A stretch of DNA of 64,000 nt from Amycolatopsis pretoriensis (GTDB taxonomy: Bacteria > Actinomycetota > Actinomycetes > Mycobacteriales > Pseudonocardiaceae), in NCBI RefSeq assembly GCF_900107925.1, contig NZ_FNUJ01000011.1, forward strand, positions 124,001 through 188,000, read 5' to 3'. This document shows, piece after piece, positions 24,833 through 33,801 of this stretch. Under the pieces are notes generated by a model that searched no databases, had not been told where the DNA came from, and worked only from the letters and a program-made list of their open reading frames with translations. Each line of letters starts with the position of its first letter. Position 1 is the first letter of the stretch. A program made the translations under genes and the position numbers.

Positions 24833-25135
24833 ATGCACCTCAGCCCGCAGGAGCGCGACAAGCTGCTCGTCCACGTGGCGGCCGACGTCGCGCGGAAGCG
24901 GCTGGACCGCGGTGTCCGGCTGAACTACCCGGAAGCGGTCGCGCTGATCACCGACCACGTCCTCGAAGGGGCCCGCGACGGGCGCACGGTCAGCGAACTC
25001 GTGGCCAGTGGCCGGACCGTGCTCTCCCGGGCGCAGGTGTTGGACGGCGTGCCCGAAATGGTGGACTCCGTGCAGGTGGAGGCCACTTTCCCGGACGGCA
25101 CGAAGCTCGTCACCGTGCACGACCCGATCGTCTGA
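24833..25135 (+). CDS. ureA: urease subunit gamma
   Basis: 100 residues, the normal length. It begins MHLSPQERDKLLVHVAADVARKR and continues LNYPEAVALITDHVLEGARDG, the conserved gamma-subunit sequence, ending with the PDGTKLVTVHDPI segment. With UreB and UreC it forms the nickel enzyme that hydrolyses urea to ammonia and carbamate. First gene of ureABCFGD. No clear Shine-Dalgarno precedes the ATG. Confidence 0.96.
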   Translation: MHLSPQERDKLLVHVAADVARKRLDRGVRLNYPEAVALITDHVLEGARDGRTVSELVASGRTVLSRAQVLDGVPEMVDSVQVEATFPDGTKLVTVHDPIV

Positions 25136-25145
25136 GGAGGGCCGG

Positions 25146-25451
25146 ATGCACCCTGGCGAGATCATCCCCGGCGACGAGCCGGCCGAGCTGAACCCGGGCC
25201 GCCCGCGCGTCCGGCTGCTCGTGCGCAACCTCGGCGACCGGCCGGTGCAGGTCGGCTCGCACTACCACTTCGCCGCGGTGAACCCCGGCCTCGAATTCGA
25301 CCGCGACCTGGCCCGCGGTCACCGGCTGGACGTCCCGGCGGGGACGTCGGTGCGGTTCGAACCCGGCGTCGAACGGGAAGTCGATCTCGTCCCGCTCGCC
25401 GGGGCCCGCCGCGTTCCGGGCTTGCGGACCGAATTTTCCGGAGAGTTCTGA
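25146..25451 (+). CDS. ureB: urease subunit beta
   Basis: 101 residues from an ATG preceded by GAGGAGG. The sequence MHPGEIIPGDEPAELNPGR, then VGSHYHFAAVNPGLEFDR and GTSVRFEPG, is the conserved UreB jelly-roll. Structural subunit, contacting UreC near the active-site flap. Starts 10 nt after ureA; the ureC ATG begins 1 nt after its stop. Confidence 0.96.
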   Translation: MHPGEIIPGDEPAELNPGRPRVRLLVRNLGDRPVQVGSHYHFAAVNPGLEFDRDLARGHRLDVPAGTSVRFEPGVEREVDLVPLAGARRVPGLRTEFSGEF

Positions 25452-25452
25452 A

Positions 25453-27168
25453 ATGCCGCAGATCGACCGCGAGCGCTACGCCGAGCTGTTCGGCCCGACC
25501 ACCGGCGACCGGATCCGGCTCGCCGACACCGACCTGCTGATCGAGGTCACCGAAGACCGCTCGATGGGGCCCGGCGGCTCCGGCGACGAGGTGCTCTTCG
25601 GCGGCGGCAAGGTCATCCGCGAGTCGATGGGCCAGGGCACGGCGACCCGCGCCGAGGGCGCGCCGGACCTGGTCATCACCGGCGCGGTGATCCTCGACCA
25701 CTGGGGTGTCGTCAAGGCCGACGTCGGCGTCCGCGACGGGCGGATCGTCGGCATCGGCAAGGCGGGCAACCCGGACACGATGGACGGCGTCGACCCGGCC
25801 CTGGTCATCGGGCCGTCGACGGAAGTCCTGTCCGGCAACGGCAAGATCCTCACCGCGGGCGGCATCGACTGCCACGTCCACTTCATCTGCCCGCAGCTCG
25901 TCGACACGGCGCTGGCCGCGGGACTGACCACTTTGGTCGGGGGCGGGACCGGCCCCAACGAAGGCACCAAGGCCACGACCGTCACGCCCGGCGCGTGGAA
26001 CCTCGGCCGGATGCTGTCCGCGATGGACGGTTACCCGGTCAACGTCCTGTTGCTGGGCAAGGGGAACACGGTCCGGCACGAGGCCCTGCGCGAGCAGCTC
26101 GCGGCCGGCGCGGGCGGGTTCAAGCTGCACGAGGACTGGGGCACGACGCCGGCGGCGATCGACGCGTGTCTTACGGTTGCCGACGAAGCCGGTGTCCAGG
26201 TCGCGATCCACACCGACACGCTGAACGAGGCCGGCTTCCTGGAGTCCACTGTGGATGCCATTGGCGGGCGTTCGATCAACGCGTACCACACCGAGGGCGC
26301 CGGCGGCGGGCACGCGCCGGACATCATCGAGGTCGTCTCGCTGCCGAACGTGCTGCCGTCGTCGACCAACCCGACCCGGCCGCACACGGCCAACACGCTC
26401 GACGAGCACCTCGACATGCTGGTCGTCTGCCACCACCTCAACCCGTCGGTGCCGGAGGACCTCGCGTTCGCCGAGAGCCGGATCCGGCCGTCGACGATCG
26501 CCGCGGAAGACGTGCTGCACGACCTGGGCGCGATTTCGATGATGAGCTCGGATTCGCAGGCGATGGGCCGGATCGGCGAGGTGATCATCCGGACGTGGCA
26601 GACCGCGCACGTGATGAAGCGCCGCCGCGGCGCGCTGCCCGGCGACGGCGCGGCCGACAACCTGCGCGCGCGGCGGTACGTCGCCAAGTACACGATCAAC
26701 CCGGCCATCGCGCACGGCATGGAGACCGAGATCGGCTCGGTCGAGGTCGGCAAGCTCGCGGACCTGGTGCTGTGGGAGCCGAAGTTCTTCGGCGTCCGGC
26801 CACACGTGGTGCTGAAGGGCGGGTTCCCGGCGTGGGCGGCGATGGGTGACGCGAACGCGTCCATCCCGACGCCGCAGCCGGTGCTGGCGCGACCGATGTT
26901 CGGGGCGTCGATCGGCGCGGCGCTGAGCCTGCACTTCGTCGCGCCGTCCGCTTTGGACAGTTCGTTGCGTGAGACGTTCGGTATCACGCGTCCACTGGTC
27001 GCCGTGTCCAACATGCGTGCGCGGACGAAGGCCGACATGGTGCTCAACGATGCGACGCCGGACGTCCGCGTCGAGCCGGACAGCTTCGCGGTGCACGTCG
27101 ACGGCGAGCTGATCGAGCCGCAGCCGGTGACGGAACTGCCGATGGCCCAACGGTACTTCCTGTTCTGA
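25453..27168 (+). CDS. ureC: urease subunit alpha (catalytic)
   Basis: 571 residues, the normal length. Amidohydrolase fold with nickel ligands visible: GGIDCHVHFICP (HxH), the lysine to be carbamylated in GGFKLHEDWG, the histidine pair regions VAIHTDTLNE and YHTEGAGGGHAPD, and the flap segment MLVVCHHLNPSVPEDLAFA containing the catalytic Cys/His. SMMSSDSQAMGRIGE holds the Asp ligand. All key residues seem intact. The ureF ATG overlaps its stop by 1 nt. Confidence 0.97.
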   Translation: MPQIDRERYAELFGPTTGDRIRLADTDLLIEVTEDRSMGPGGSGDEVLFGGGKVIRESMGQGTATRAEGAPDLVITGAVILDHWGVVKADVGVRDGRIVGIGKAGNPDTMDGVDPALVIGPSTEVLSGNGKILTAGGIDCHVHFICPQLVDTALAAGLTTLVGGGTGPNEGTKATTVTPGAWNLGRMLSAMDGYPVNVLLLGKGNTVRHEALREQLAAGAGGFKLHEDWGTTPAAIDACLTVADEAGVQVAIHTDTLNEAGFLESTVDAIGGRSINAYHTEGAGGGHAPDIIEVVSLPNVLPSSTNPTRPHTANTLDEHLDMLVVCHHLNPSVPEDLAFAESRIRPSTIAAEDVLHDLGAISMMSSDSQAMGRIGEVIIRTWQTAHVMKRRRGALPGDGAADNLRARRYVAKYTINPAIAHGMETEIGSVEVGKLADLVLWEPKFFGVRPHVVLKGGFPAWAAMGDANASIPTPQPVLARPMFGASIGAALSLHFVAPSALDSSLRETFGITRPLVAVSNMRARTKADMVLNDATPDVRVEPDSFAVHVDGELIEPQPVTELPMAQRYFLF

Positions 27169-27839
27169 TGGACCTCTCGGCGCTGATCCTCGCGGACTCC
27201 CGCTTTCCCGGCGGCGGGCACGTCCACAGTGGCGGGATGGAGGAAGTCGTCGCGCGGCGGCTGGTGACTTCGGTGCGCGATCTGCCGGGGTTCCTTTCCG
27301 GACGGTTGCGGACGGCGGGATTCCTGGCGGCCGTTTTCGCCGCTGCCTCGGCTCATACGGCTGTCGCTGGCGGTAGCTGGTCGCTTTTGGACGGTGAGCT
27401 GGATGCGCGCACGCCGTCGCTCGCGCAGCGCGAGGCGTCCCGGGCTCAGGGGCGCGGCGCCGCCCGGGCCGGCCGGATCTCGTGGCCGTCGCCGGTGCTC
27501 GACGCGTTGCTCGCCGAGACTCCGCGGCCGCACCATCCGGTGATATTGGGGGCTTTGGTCGGCGTCGCGGGCGGCTCGCCGTACGACGCCGCTATGGCGG
27601 TCGCGTACCTGTCGGTGAGCGGGCCGGCGAGCGCGGTGGTGCGGCTGCTCGGGCTGGATCCCTTTGCCGTCAACGCCGTTGTCGCGCGCCTCGACCTCCG
27701 CTCGGTGGCGGAGGAGGCGGCCGCGGTGGCGGGAGACGATCCGGCGTCGCTGCCGTCGCCGGGGTCGCCTGCGTTGGATTTGTTCGCCGAGGCGCACGCC
27801 CGGCACCACCAGGAAGAGGTGCGTCTCTTTGCCAGCTGA
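27168..27839 (+). CDS. ureF: urease accessory protein UreF
   Basis: 223 residues; starts LSALILADSRFPGGGHVHSG, the UreF N-terminal pattern, and ends with the conserved LFAEAHARHHQEEVRLFAS tail. UreF with UreD and UreG delivers nickel to apo-urease. The middle is low in complexity but helical. Its 3' end overlaps the ureG start by 11 nt. Confidence 0.9.
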   Translation: MDLSALILADSRFPGGGHVHSGGMEEVVARRLVTSVRDLPGFLSGRLRTAGFLAAVFAAASAHTAVAGGSWSLLDGELDARTPSLAQREASRAQGRGAARAGRISWPSPVLDALLAETPRPHHPVILGALVGVAGGSPYDAAMAVAYLSVSGPASAVVRLLGLDPFAVNAVVARLDLRSVAEEAAAVAGDDPASLPSPGSPALDLFAEAHARHHQEEVRLFAS

Positions 27840-28515
27840 GCACGGTCACGGACATTTTCACGAGGTCAACTTCGACCCGACGGCGTCGGAGCCGGACCAC
27901 TACGACGCGGCGCCGACGGCCGGCCGCGCGTACCGGATCGGCATCGGCGGCCCGGTGGGTTCGGGCAAGACGGCGCTGACCGCCGCCCTCTGCCGCGCGT
28001 TGGGTGACGAGGTGAACCTCGCGGTCGTCACGAACGACATCTACACGACCGAGGACGCGGACTTCCTGCGTCGCGCGGGGGTTCTGGACCCGGCGCGGAT
28101 CGAAGCGGTCCAAACGGGAGCGTGTCCGCACACGGCGATCCGCGACGACATCACGGCGAACCTGGACGCCGTCGAGCGCCTGGAGGAGAAGTTCCCGGGC
28201 CTGGACCTGGTCATCATCGAAAGCGGCGGCGACAACCTGACGGCGGTGTTCAGCCGCGGCCTGGCCGACAGCCAGATCTTCGTGGTGGACGTGGCGGGCG
28301 GCGACAAGGTGCCGCGCAAGGGCGGCCCCGGCGTCACGACGGCGGACCTGCTGGTGATCAACAAGATCGACATCGCGCACCTGGTGAACGCGGACATGAC
28401 GGTGATGACGTCGGACGCGCACCGGATGCGGGGGTCGCTACCGGTGATCACCCAGTCCCTTGTGGACACGCCGGACGCCCCCGACGTCGCGGCCTGGGTC
28501 CGTTCCCTGCTGTGA
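27829..28515 (+). CDS. ureG: urease accessory GTPase UreG
   Basis: 228 residues from a TTG at 27829, preceded by AGGAAGAGG inside ureF. The N-terminus has a His-rich run (HGHGHFH), a plausible nickel-binding extension. P-loop GGPVGSGKT at about 40-48; the UreG metal motif is TGACPHTAIRDD; ESGGDNLTAVFSRGLAD and VINKIDIAHLV complete the SIMIBI GTPase. It drives GTP-dependent nickel insertion. The ureD start overlaps its stop (GTGA). Confidence 0.95.
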   Translation: MPAEHGHGHFHEVNFDPTASEPDHYDAAPTAGRAYRIGIGGPVGSGKTALTAALCRALGDEVNLAVVTNDIYTTEDADFLRRAGVLDPARIEAVQTGACPHTAIRDDITANLDAVERLEEKFPGLDLVIIESGGDNLTAVFSRGLADSQIFVVDVAGGDKVPRKGGPGVTTADLLVINKIDIAHLVNADMTVMTSDAHRMRGSLPVITQSLVDTPDAPDVAAWVRSLL

Positions 28516-29210
28516 AGGCCCACGCTCGGCTGACGGCGTGCTTCGACGGCACGCGCACGGTTCTGCGCGAGCTGCGTTCGATGGCACCGTTGACGTTGTT
28601 CCCCCGCCGGGGTCGGGGTCCGACGGCGGTGGTCCACTTGGTCAACTCGGCGACGTCCCCCTTGGGTGGAGACGATCTGCTGCTGACGGTGCGGGTGGGG
28701 CCAGGGGCTTCGCTCCGGCTGTCCGGCGTGGCAGCGACTTTGGCTTTGCCCGGTCTGCACGGTGAGTCTTCATTGTCCACAGTAGACGTCGAGGTTGCCG
28801 AGGGTGGATCGCTGGAGTACCTCCCGGAGCCGACGGTGATCACGTCCCGGGCTCGTCATGAGGCAGTGTTCCGGGCTTCGCTGGCCGCGGACGCGTACCT
28901 GCACACGCGGGAGGTGCTGGTCTTGGGGCGGGCCGGGGAGCATCCCGGCTCGCTGACGAGCACCCAGGACGTGGTACGAGCCGGGATGCCGGTGCTGCGT
29001 CAGACGTTGTCGATCGGCTCGGGGCTGGACGGGAGCCTGGCGGTGCTGGCAGGCCGGCGGGTTCTGGCATCGGACCTGGTGGTCGGCGGCCCGGAACTGC
29101 CGGCGGCCTCGGGCGAGTGGTGGTCGCGGACGCCGCTGGCGGCGGGCGGGACGCTGACGACCTCACTGGCCCCGGACGCGGTCATGGCCCTGGCGCCGTT
29201 GGCAGGGTGA
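28512..29210 (+). CDS. ureD: urease accessory protein UreD/UreH
   Basis: 232 residues from GTG. UreD hallmarks are TVVHLVNSATSPLGGDDLLLTVRVGPGASLRL-like beta repeats and, later, LEYLPEPTVITSRARHEA. It acts as scaffold for the UreFG complex on apo-urease. Last gene of the operon; there is no ureE or urea transporter next to it. A perfect hairpin overlaps its stop codon. Confidence 0.9.
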   Translation: MKAHARLTACFDGTRTVLRELRSMAPLTLFPRRGRGPTAVVHLVNSATSPLGGDDLLLTVRVGPGASLRLSGVAATLALPGLHGESSLSTVDVEVAEGGSLEYLPEPTVITSRARHEAVFRASLAADAYLHTREVLVLGRAGEHPGSLTSTQDVVRAGMPVLRQTLSIGSGLDGSLAVLAGRRVLASDLVVGGPELPAASGEWWSRTPLAAGGTLTTSLAPDAVMALAPLAG

Positions 29211-29236
29211 TCCCGCGGCCCCCACGCCGCGGGATC
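29209..29236 (+). terminator. urease operon terminator
   Basis: GATCCCGCGGC (29209-29219) pairs perfectly with GCCGCGGGATC (29226-29236) across a 6-nt loop. The left arm includes the end of the ureD stop codon. Confidence 0.75.
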
Positions 29237-29284
29237 GTGCTGAGCAGCCCCCGTTTTCCACGCTACCGGGGGCCACCGACAGTT

Positions 29285-30385
29285 TTAGAACTTCGTGCCC
29301 AGCCAGGTCATCGCCACCGGACCGCCCACCGACACCCCGCCGATGTGCTCCAGCAGCGGGAACTCCTGCCACGTGACGGCAGCTCCCGCCGACCGCCACC
29401 GGTCGCGCAACGCCGTCCCCACGCTGAACGGGATCAGCTCGTCCAACGTCGCGTGGTACAGGAACACCGGCATCGAAGGCGCCGTCGTCCCCAGGTAGTT
29501 CTCGGCCAGCCGGGCCTGCCAGCGCGGATCGTGGATCGGGTCCGGCACCGTCACGAAGTCCTGCAAGTGCGCGAACGGCGCCGCCGCGCCCAGTTCCACC
29601 GTGCACGCCTGGGACACCCGCGCCACCGCTTCGCGGCCGCGGTCGTTCAGGATCGACGTGAACGGAACGTCCGGGTACGCCGCCGCGAAACCCGTTGCCG
29701 CGCCTAATACCAAGCCGAATGCCGCGCCGCCGTCGTTCGCGGCGAACACCGCGTTCAGGTCCGCCGGGACGCCGCCCGCCGCCACCCCGACCACGTTCAC
29801 CGACGGCGCGTACGACCGCTGCAGCTCCGCTGCCCACGCCGCCGCCTGACCACCCTGCGAATAGCCGAACACGCCCACCGGGCCGGACGGCGACAACCCC
29901 GCGCCCGGCACCGAAGCGGCCGCGCGCGCCGCGTCCAGCACCGCCCGGCCCTCCGACTGGCCCACCGCGTACGTGTGCGTTCCCGGCGTGCCGAGTCCCT
30001 CGTAGTCCGTCACGACCACCGCCCAGCCCTGCGACAACGCCTGGGCCAGCAACGCGCTTTCGTTCTCGATGCCGCGCGCCAGCAACGCGGAAGGCGCGCA
30101 CTGGTCGCCGAGCCCGTGCGTCCCCACCGCGTACGTGATCAGCGGACGCGGACCGCCGCGCAGCCACGGTGCCGGCGGAACCAGTAGCGTTCCGGAGACG
30201 GCGTTCGCCGCACCGGTCGCCGATGTCGAGCGGTACAGCAGGTGCCACGCCCGGACCGGCGCCGGGAGCGGGCCGACGAACACGGTCACCGGCCGCGCGG
30301 ACAACAGGACACCGGAATCCGCGTGCGCGACGGGGGTGAGCACCGCGAAAAACAGGGTGACGGCGACCAGCAACCGACGAAGCAT
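29285..30385 (-). CDS. secreted lipase/esterase (fungal-type secretory lipase family)
   Basis: 366 residues from the ATG at 30383-30385, chosen because GGAGG stands 7 nt upstream and the signal peptide MLRRLLVAVTLFFAVLTPVAHA starts there. The alpha/beta hydrolase nucleophile is Ser176 in VFGYSQGGQAA; DPIHDPRW and a C-terminal LLEHIGG would provide the acid and His. The layout resembles the LIP family (Candida-type secretory lipases with actinobacterial homologues). Probably extracellular, acting on acylglycerols or esters. Divergent from a TetR gene that may control it. Confidence 0.85.
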   Translation of the reverse strand: MLRRLLVAVTLFFAVLTPVAHADSGVLLSARPVTVFVGPLPAPVRAWHLLYRSTSATGAANAVSGTLLVPPAPWLRGGPRPLITYAVGTHGLGDQCAPSALLARGIENESALLAQALSQGWAVVVTDYEGLGTPGTHTYAVGQSEGRAVLDAARAAASVPGAGLSPSGPVGVFGYSQGGQAAAWAAELQRSYAPSVNVVGVAAGGVPADLNAVFAANDGGAAFGLVLGAATGFAAAYPDVPFTSILNDRGREAVARVSQACTVELGAAAPFAHLQDFVTVPDPIHDPRWQARLAENYLGTTAPSMPVFLYHATLDELIPFSVGTALRDRWRSAGAAVTWQEFPLLEHIGGVSVGGPVAMTWLGTKF

Positions 30386-30474
30386 CGTTGCCTCCGGCTC
30401 TTTGGTAATCGAGATTTTCACAAAGTAGCCAGCCCGGTAGGATCTGGCAATCCCTCAGAAGGAGGAGACAACCG

Positions 30475-31185
30475 GTGGCTCGCACGTACGGCGGCGTCGC
30501 ACCCGAGCAACGTCGCGCCGATCGCCGCGAGCGGCTGCTCACGGCCGGCCTCGAGCTGTTCACCTCGGCCGGTTTCCGGCACACCAAGATCACCGAGGTG
30601 TGCGGCCGCGCCGGCGTCTCGACGCGGAACTTCTACGAGGAGTTCACCGGCAAGGAGGACGTGCTGCGCACCCTCCACGACCGGATCAACAGCCTCGCCC
30701 TCGACCACGTCACCGCCGCGCTCGACAAGGTCGCCGACGCCGACGCGATGACCCGCATCGCGACGCTGCTGGACGTCTTCATCGACACGGTCACCGTCGA
30801 CCCGCGGCTGCCGCGCCTCAACTACGTCGAAGCCGTCGGCGTCAGCGCGGACCTCGAGGAGCAGCACCAGGTATGGGTCGACCGCTGGGCGACGTTCATC
30901 GAGACGGAGGCGCGGCGCGCGGCCGAACACGGCGTCGCCCCCGACCGCGACTACCGGCTGACGGCGATCGCGCTGGTCGGCGCGGCCACCGGGCTGCTGC
31001 GCGAGTGGCAGGCGCACGAGCCGCCGCTGCCGGTGGAGGACGTCGGCGCGGAACTGCGCGCGCTGATGCTGGCCGCCATCATGCGGCCGGAAAAAATCTT
31101 GGAACTGCCGGGCAACCCCGGCGGGGGTTCGAACGTGAACCAGTCGAGCCGGGAGGGGGACCCGGGGGGAAGCCGGCTCACGTGA
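30475..31185 (+). CDS. TetR/AcrR-family regulator divergent from the lipase
   Basis: 236 residues, GTG start with GAAGGAGGAG well placed. Helix-turn-helix: HTKITEVCGRAGVSTRNFYEEFTGKEDVLR. The extended C-terminal domain has the length of the TetR_C_33-like group. A -35/-10-like pair (TTTCAC, 16 nt, TAGGAT) precedes it. The last about 35 residues (PGNPGGGSNVNQSSREGDPGG) are low complexity and may not be structured. The gene ends in a strong hairpin. Confidence 0.85.
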   Translation: MARTYGGVAPEQRRADRRERLLTAGLELFTSAGFRHTKITEVCGRAGVSTRNFYEEFTGKEDVLRTLHDRINSLALDHVTAALDKVADADAMTRIATLLDVFIDTVTVDPRLPRLNYVEAVGVSADLEEQHQVWVDRWATFIETEARRAAEHGVAPDRDYRLTAIALVGAATGLLREWQAHEPPLPVEDVGAELRALMLAAIMRPEKILELPGNPGGGSNVNQSSREGDPGGSRLT

Positions 31186-31222
31186 GGGCCCTTTCCCGGC
31201 CGCGGACGCCGGGAAAGGGCCC
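31186..31222. terminator. bidirectional hairpin between convergent TetR and permease genes
   Basis: GGGCCCTTTCCCGGC (31186-31200) pairs perfectly with GCCGGGAAAGGGCCC (31208-31222) over a 7-nt loop. Sits exactly between two convergent stops. Confidence 0.8.
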
Positions 31223-31231
31223 GCACGGACT

Positions 31232-32893
31232 CTAGGTGGCGCGAACCGCCGGCAAGCCGAGCGACACGGGGCCCACCGTCTGGCACACGTCGTGACAGGT
31301 GTTGTCGAGCGTGCAGCACAGCGAGCAGATCGGGCCGCCCTGCTTCGCGCAGTCGGCGACGTCCGGCAGCTCGTACGGGTCGCCGCAGACCGAGCAGGTG
31401 TGCGTCGCGCGCGGATCGGCTCCCGTGGTCATGACCGTGTTCTCCCGCGCCAGGTAGTACTTCCCCTTCGTCGCGACGGCCAGCGTCGGCACCAGCACGA
31501 TCGCGATGACCAGCGCGAGCAACGGGCTGAACGCGGCCAGGAACTCCCCGAACGCCCCGAAGTACGCCACGATCGAGACCGCCGACGCGACCAGCATCGA
31601 GCCGAACCCGACCGGGTTGATCTTGTGCAGGTAGGCCCGCTTGAACTCGATGTAGCGCGGCGACAGGCCGAGCGGCTTCGCGATCACCAGGTCCGCGCAG
31701 ACGGCGCCGATCCACGCGATCGCGACGTTCGAGTAGAAGCCGAGGATCTTGTTCAGGAAGCCGAACGCGCCGAACTCCATCAGCGCGAGCGCGATCCCGC
31801 AGTTGACCAGCACGTACCAGACGCGGCCGGGGTGCTTGTGCAGCACGCGGGAGAAGAAGTTCGCGAACGACAGCGAGCCCGAGTACGCGTTCGTCGTGTT
31901 GATCTTGATCTGCGAGACGACGACGAACAGCGCGGCGAACGTCAGCGCCACCGGGCCCAGTGCCGGCTTCACCGCTTCCAGGTACGGCGCGATCGGCTCG
32001 AGCGCGTGCGTCTTCCCGACGACGCCGAGCGCGAGGAACGCCAGCAGCGCGCCGCCGATCTGCTTCGCGGCGCCGAGGATCACCCACCCGGGGCCGGCGG
32101 CGAGCACCGCGGCCCACCACGACCGCTTGTTCTCCGCCGTCTTCTCGGGCATGAACCGCAGGTAGTCCGCCTGTTCGCCGATCTGCCCGATCAGTGACAG
32201 GGCGACGCCCATGCCGAGGCCGAACCCGATCGCGGAGAACCCGGAGCCCGCGCCTTCGGTGCCGCCGAAGTGCGCGAACTCGGCGAACTTGCCGGGCTCG
32301 CGGACCAGCACGACGACGAACGGCAGCACCAGGCCGGCGATCCACAGCGGCTGCGTCCAGGTCTGCATCTTCGCGACCGCGCCCATGCCGTAGAGCGCGA
32401 AGGGCAGCACGATGAGCGTCGCCAGCAGGTAGCCGATCGGCAGCGGGATGCCGAGGGCGAGCTCGAACGCCTGGCCCATGATCGAGCCTTCGAGCGAGAA
32501 GAAGATGACGGTGAAGCTCGCGTAGACGAGCGACGTCAGCGTCGACCCGAAGTAGCCGAAGCCGGCTCCGCGGGTCAGCAGGTCCATGTCCACTCCGGAC
32601 TTCGCGCAGGCGGCGGCGATGGGCACGCCGGTCACGAAGATGACGACGGCCGCGGCGAGGATCGCCAGGACGCCCGAGGTGAAGCCGTAGGAGAGGACGA
32701 TGCTGGCGCCGATCGCGAAGTCGGCGAGGTAGGCGATGCCGCCCAGCGCCGTCGTCGCGACCACGAACGGTGACCATTTCCGGAATGAATGAGCGGCGAA
32801 GCGCAGTGAGTAGTCCTCGCGGTTTTCGTTGGCCGCGAGTGGGGCGTAGCGGCGCTTCGCGGTTTCTTCGGCGTTCGACAGGGTCTCGGTCAT
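31232..32893 (-). CDS. NCS1-family purine/cytosine/allantoin-type permease with cysteine-rich C-terminal tail
   Basis: 553 residues. About twelve hydrophobic helices follow the soluble N-terminus MTETLSNAEETAKRRYAPLA; RFAAHSFRKWSPFVVATTALGG and later helices fit the NCS1 nucleobase:cation symporter group. After the last helix (about residue 480) comes a cytosolic tail with eight Cys in the pattern CxxC-(x)n-C-(x)n-CxxCC-(x)4-C-x3-C (from TCSVCGDPYELPD to CHDVCQ), which could bind zinc or a cluster. Such a tail is not part of classical NCS1 permeases. Near the urease operon, a role in import of a nitrogen compound is plausible. GTAAC repeats lie upstream. Confidence 0.85.
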   Translation of the reverse strand: MTETLSNAEETAKRRYAPLAANENREDYSLRFAAHSFRKWSPFVVATTALGGIAYLADFAIGASIVLSYGFTSGVLAILAAAVVIFVTGVPIAAACAKSGVDMDLLTRGAGFGYFGSTLTSLVYASFTVIFFSLEGSIMGQAFELALGIPLPIGYLLATLIVLPFALYGMGAVAKMQTWTQPLWIAGLVLPFVVVLVREPGKFAEFAHFGGTEGAGSGFSAIGFGLGMGVALSLIGQIGEQADYLRFMPEKTAENKRSWWAAVLAAGPGWVILGAAKQIGGALLAFLALGVVGKTHALEPIAPYLEAVKPALGPVALTFAALFVVVSQIKINTTNAYSGSLSFANFFSRVLHKHPGRVWYVLVNCGIALALMEFGAFGFLNKILGFYSNVAIAWIGAVCADLVIAKPLGLSPRYIEFKRAYLHKINPVGFGSMLVASAVSIVAYFGAFGEFLAAFSPLLALVIAIVLVPTLAVATKGKYYLARENTVMTTGADPRATHTCSVCGDPYELPDVADCAKQGGPICSLCCTLDNTCHDVCQTVGPVSLGLPAVRAT

Positions 32894-32952
32894 GCCTGCC
32901 TCCGGGGTGATGGGGAACGGGCCGAAGGTAGGTGTGTCCTGTATCGATCCTG

Positions 32953-33000
32953 GTCCAGCGGGTAACGCGCGGGTTACGGCCTGTTGTCCAGCGGTTACGC
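32953..33000. promoter_or_regulatory. direct repeats with GTAAC elements upstream of the NCS1 permease
   Basis: GTCCAGCGGGTAACGC (32953-32968) is repeated as GTCCAGCGGTTACGC (32986-33000). Between them GTAAC-n6-GTTAC (32962-32977) is palindromic. GTnAC blocks separated by 6 nt recall GlnR sites, but the expected GAAAC half is missing. Lies 60-107 nt upstream of the permease ATG and shares the gap with pdxH. Confidence 0.45.
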
Positions 33001-33111
33001 CGAGGTCGTGGCGGGTGTCACCGTTCAGTGGGTTCCGCCGCAGCTCGGAAGGCCCTAACGTGCCTAGAGCCGAAGTCGACTGATGCCCCGACCGGGCGTG
33101 GAGGTTTGGCG

Positions 33112-33789
33112 ATGACGCCGAGGATCGAGGACCACGTGGAAGACGCCGTAGTTCGCCTGCCCGGAATGCGGGTCGCGTACGACGGCGCGGCGTTCGACGA
33201 GTCCGCCTTGGCGGCCACGTGGACCGATCAGCTGCAGGGCTGGCTGAACCAGGCCGTCGGCGCCGGGATCGCCGAACCGAACGCGATGGTGCTGGCGACG
33301 GCGGACGCCGAAGGCAGGCCGTCGTCCCGGACGGTGCTGTGCAAGGGCCTCGACCAGCGAGGCGTGGTGTTCTACACGAACTACACGTCGGAGAAGAGCC
33401 ACGACCTGACGGCGACGCGGTACGCGTCGGTGACGTTCCCCTGGTACGCGCTGCACCGCCAGGTCCACGTGCGCGGCGAGGTCGAGAAGGTCGGCGTCAA
33501 GGAGACGGCGGAGTACTGGGCCCAGCGGCCGCGCGGATCACAGCTGGGGGCGTGGGCATCGCCGCAGTCCCGGGTGGTCGACGGCCGGCGGGCGCTGGAC
33601 AACGCGCTGAACGGGATCGAGCGCCGGTTCGCGGACGTCGAGCAGATCCCGGCCCCGCCGCACTGGGGCGGCTGGCGGATCCGGCCGGACTTGGTCGAGT
33701 TTTGGCAGGGCCGCGAGGACCGGATGCACGACCGGCTGCGCTACGTGCGCAACGACGACGGGTGGAACATCGAGCGCGTCGCTCCTTGA
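33112..33789 (+). CDS. pdxH: pyridoxamine 5'-phosphate oxidase
   Basis: 225 residues from the ATG preceded by GGAGG. It carries the conserved PdxH features: NAMVLATADAEGRPSSRTVLCKGLDQRG, then FYTNYTSEKSHDL, WYALHRQVHVRG, WAQRPRGSQLGAWASPQS and the C-terminal FWQGREDRMHDRLRY. FMN enzyme converting pyridoxine/pyridoxamine 5'-phosphate to PLP. It lies divergent from the permease and ends at a strong intrinsic terminator. Confidence 0.95.
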   Translation: MTPRIEDHVEDAVVRLPGMRVAYDGAAFDESALAATWTDQLQGWLNQAVGAGIAEPNAMVLATADAEGRPSSRTVLCKGLDQRGVVFYTNYTSEKSHDLTATRYASVTFPWYALHRQVHVRGEVEKVGVKETAEYWAQRPRGSQLGAWASPQSRVVDGRRALDNALNGIERRFADVEQIPAPPHWGGWRIRPDLVEFWQGREDRMHDRLRYVRNDDGWNIERVAP

Positions 33790-33801
33790 GTTTGGCTTGT
33801 G

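Noticed and set aside
29163..30593. 476-residue open frame antisense/overlapping the secreted lipase
   Set aside because: Arg/Gly-rich composition, no domain, and it mirrors the lipase gene, which has a signal peptide, ribosome site and catalytic serine.
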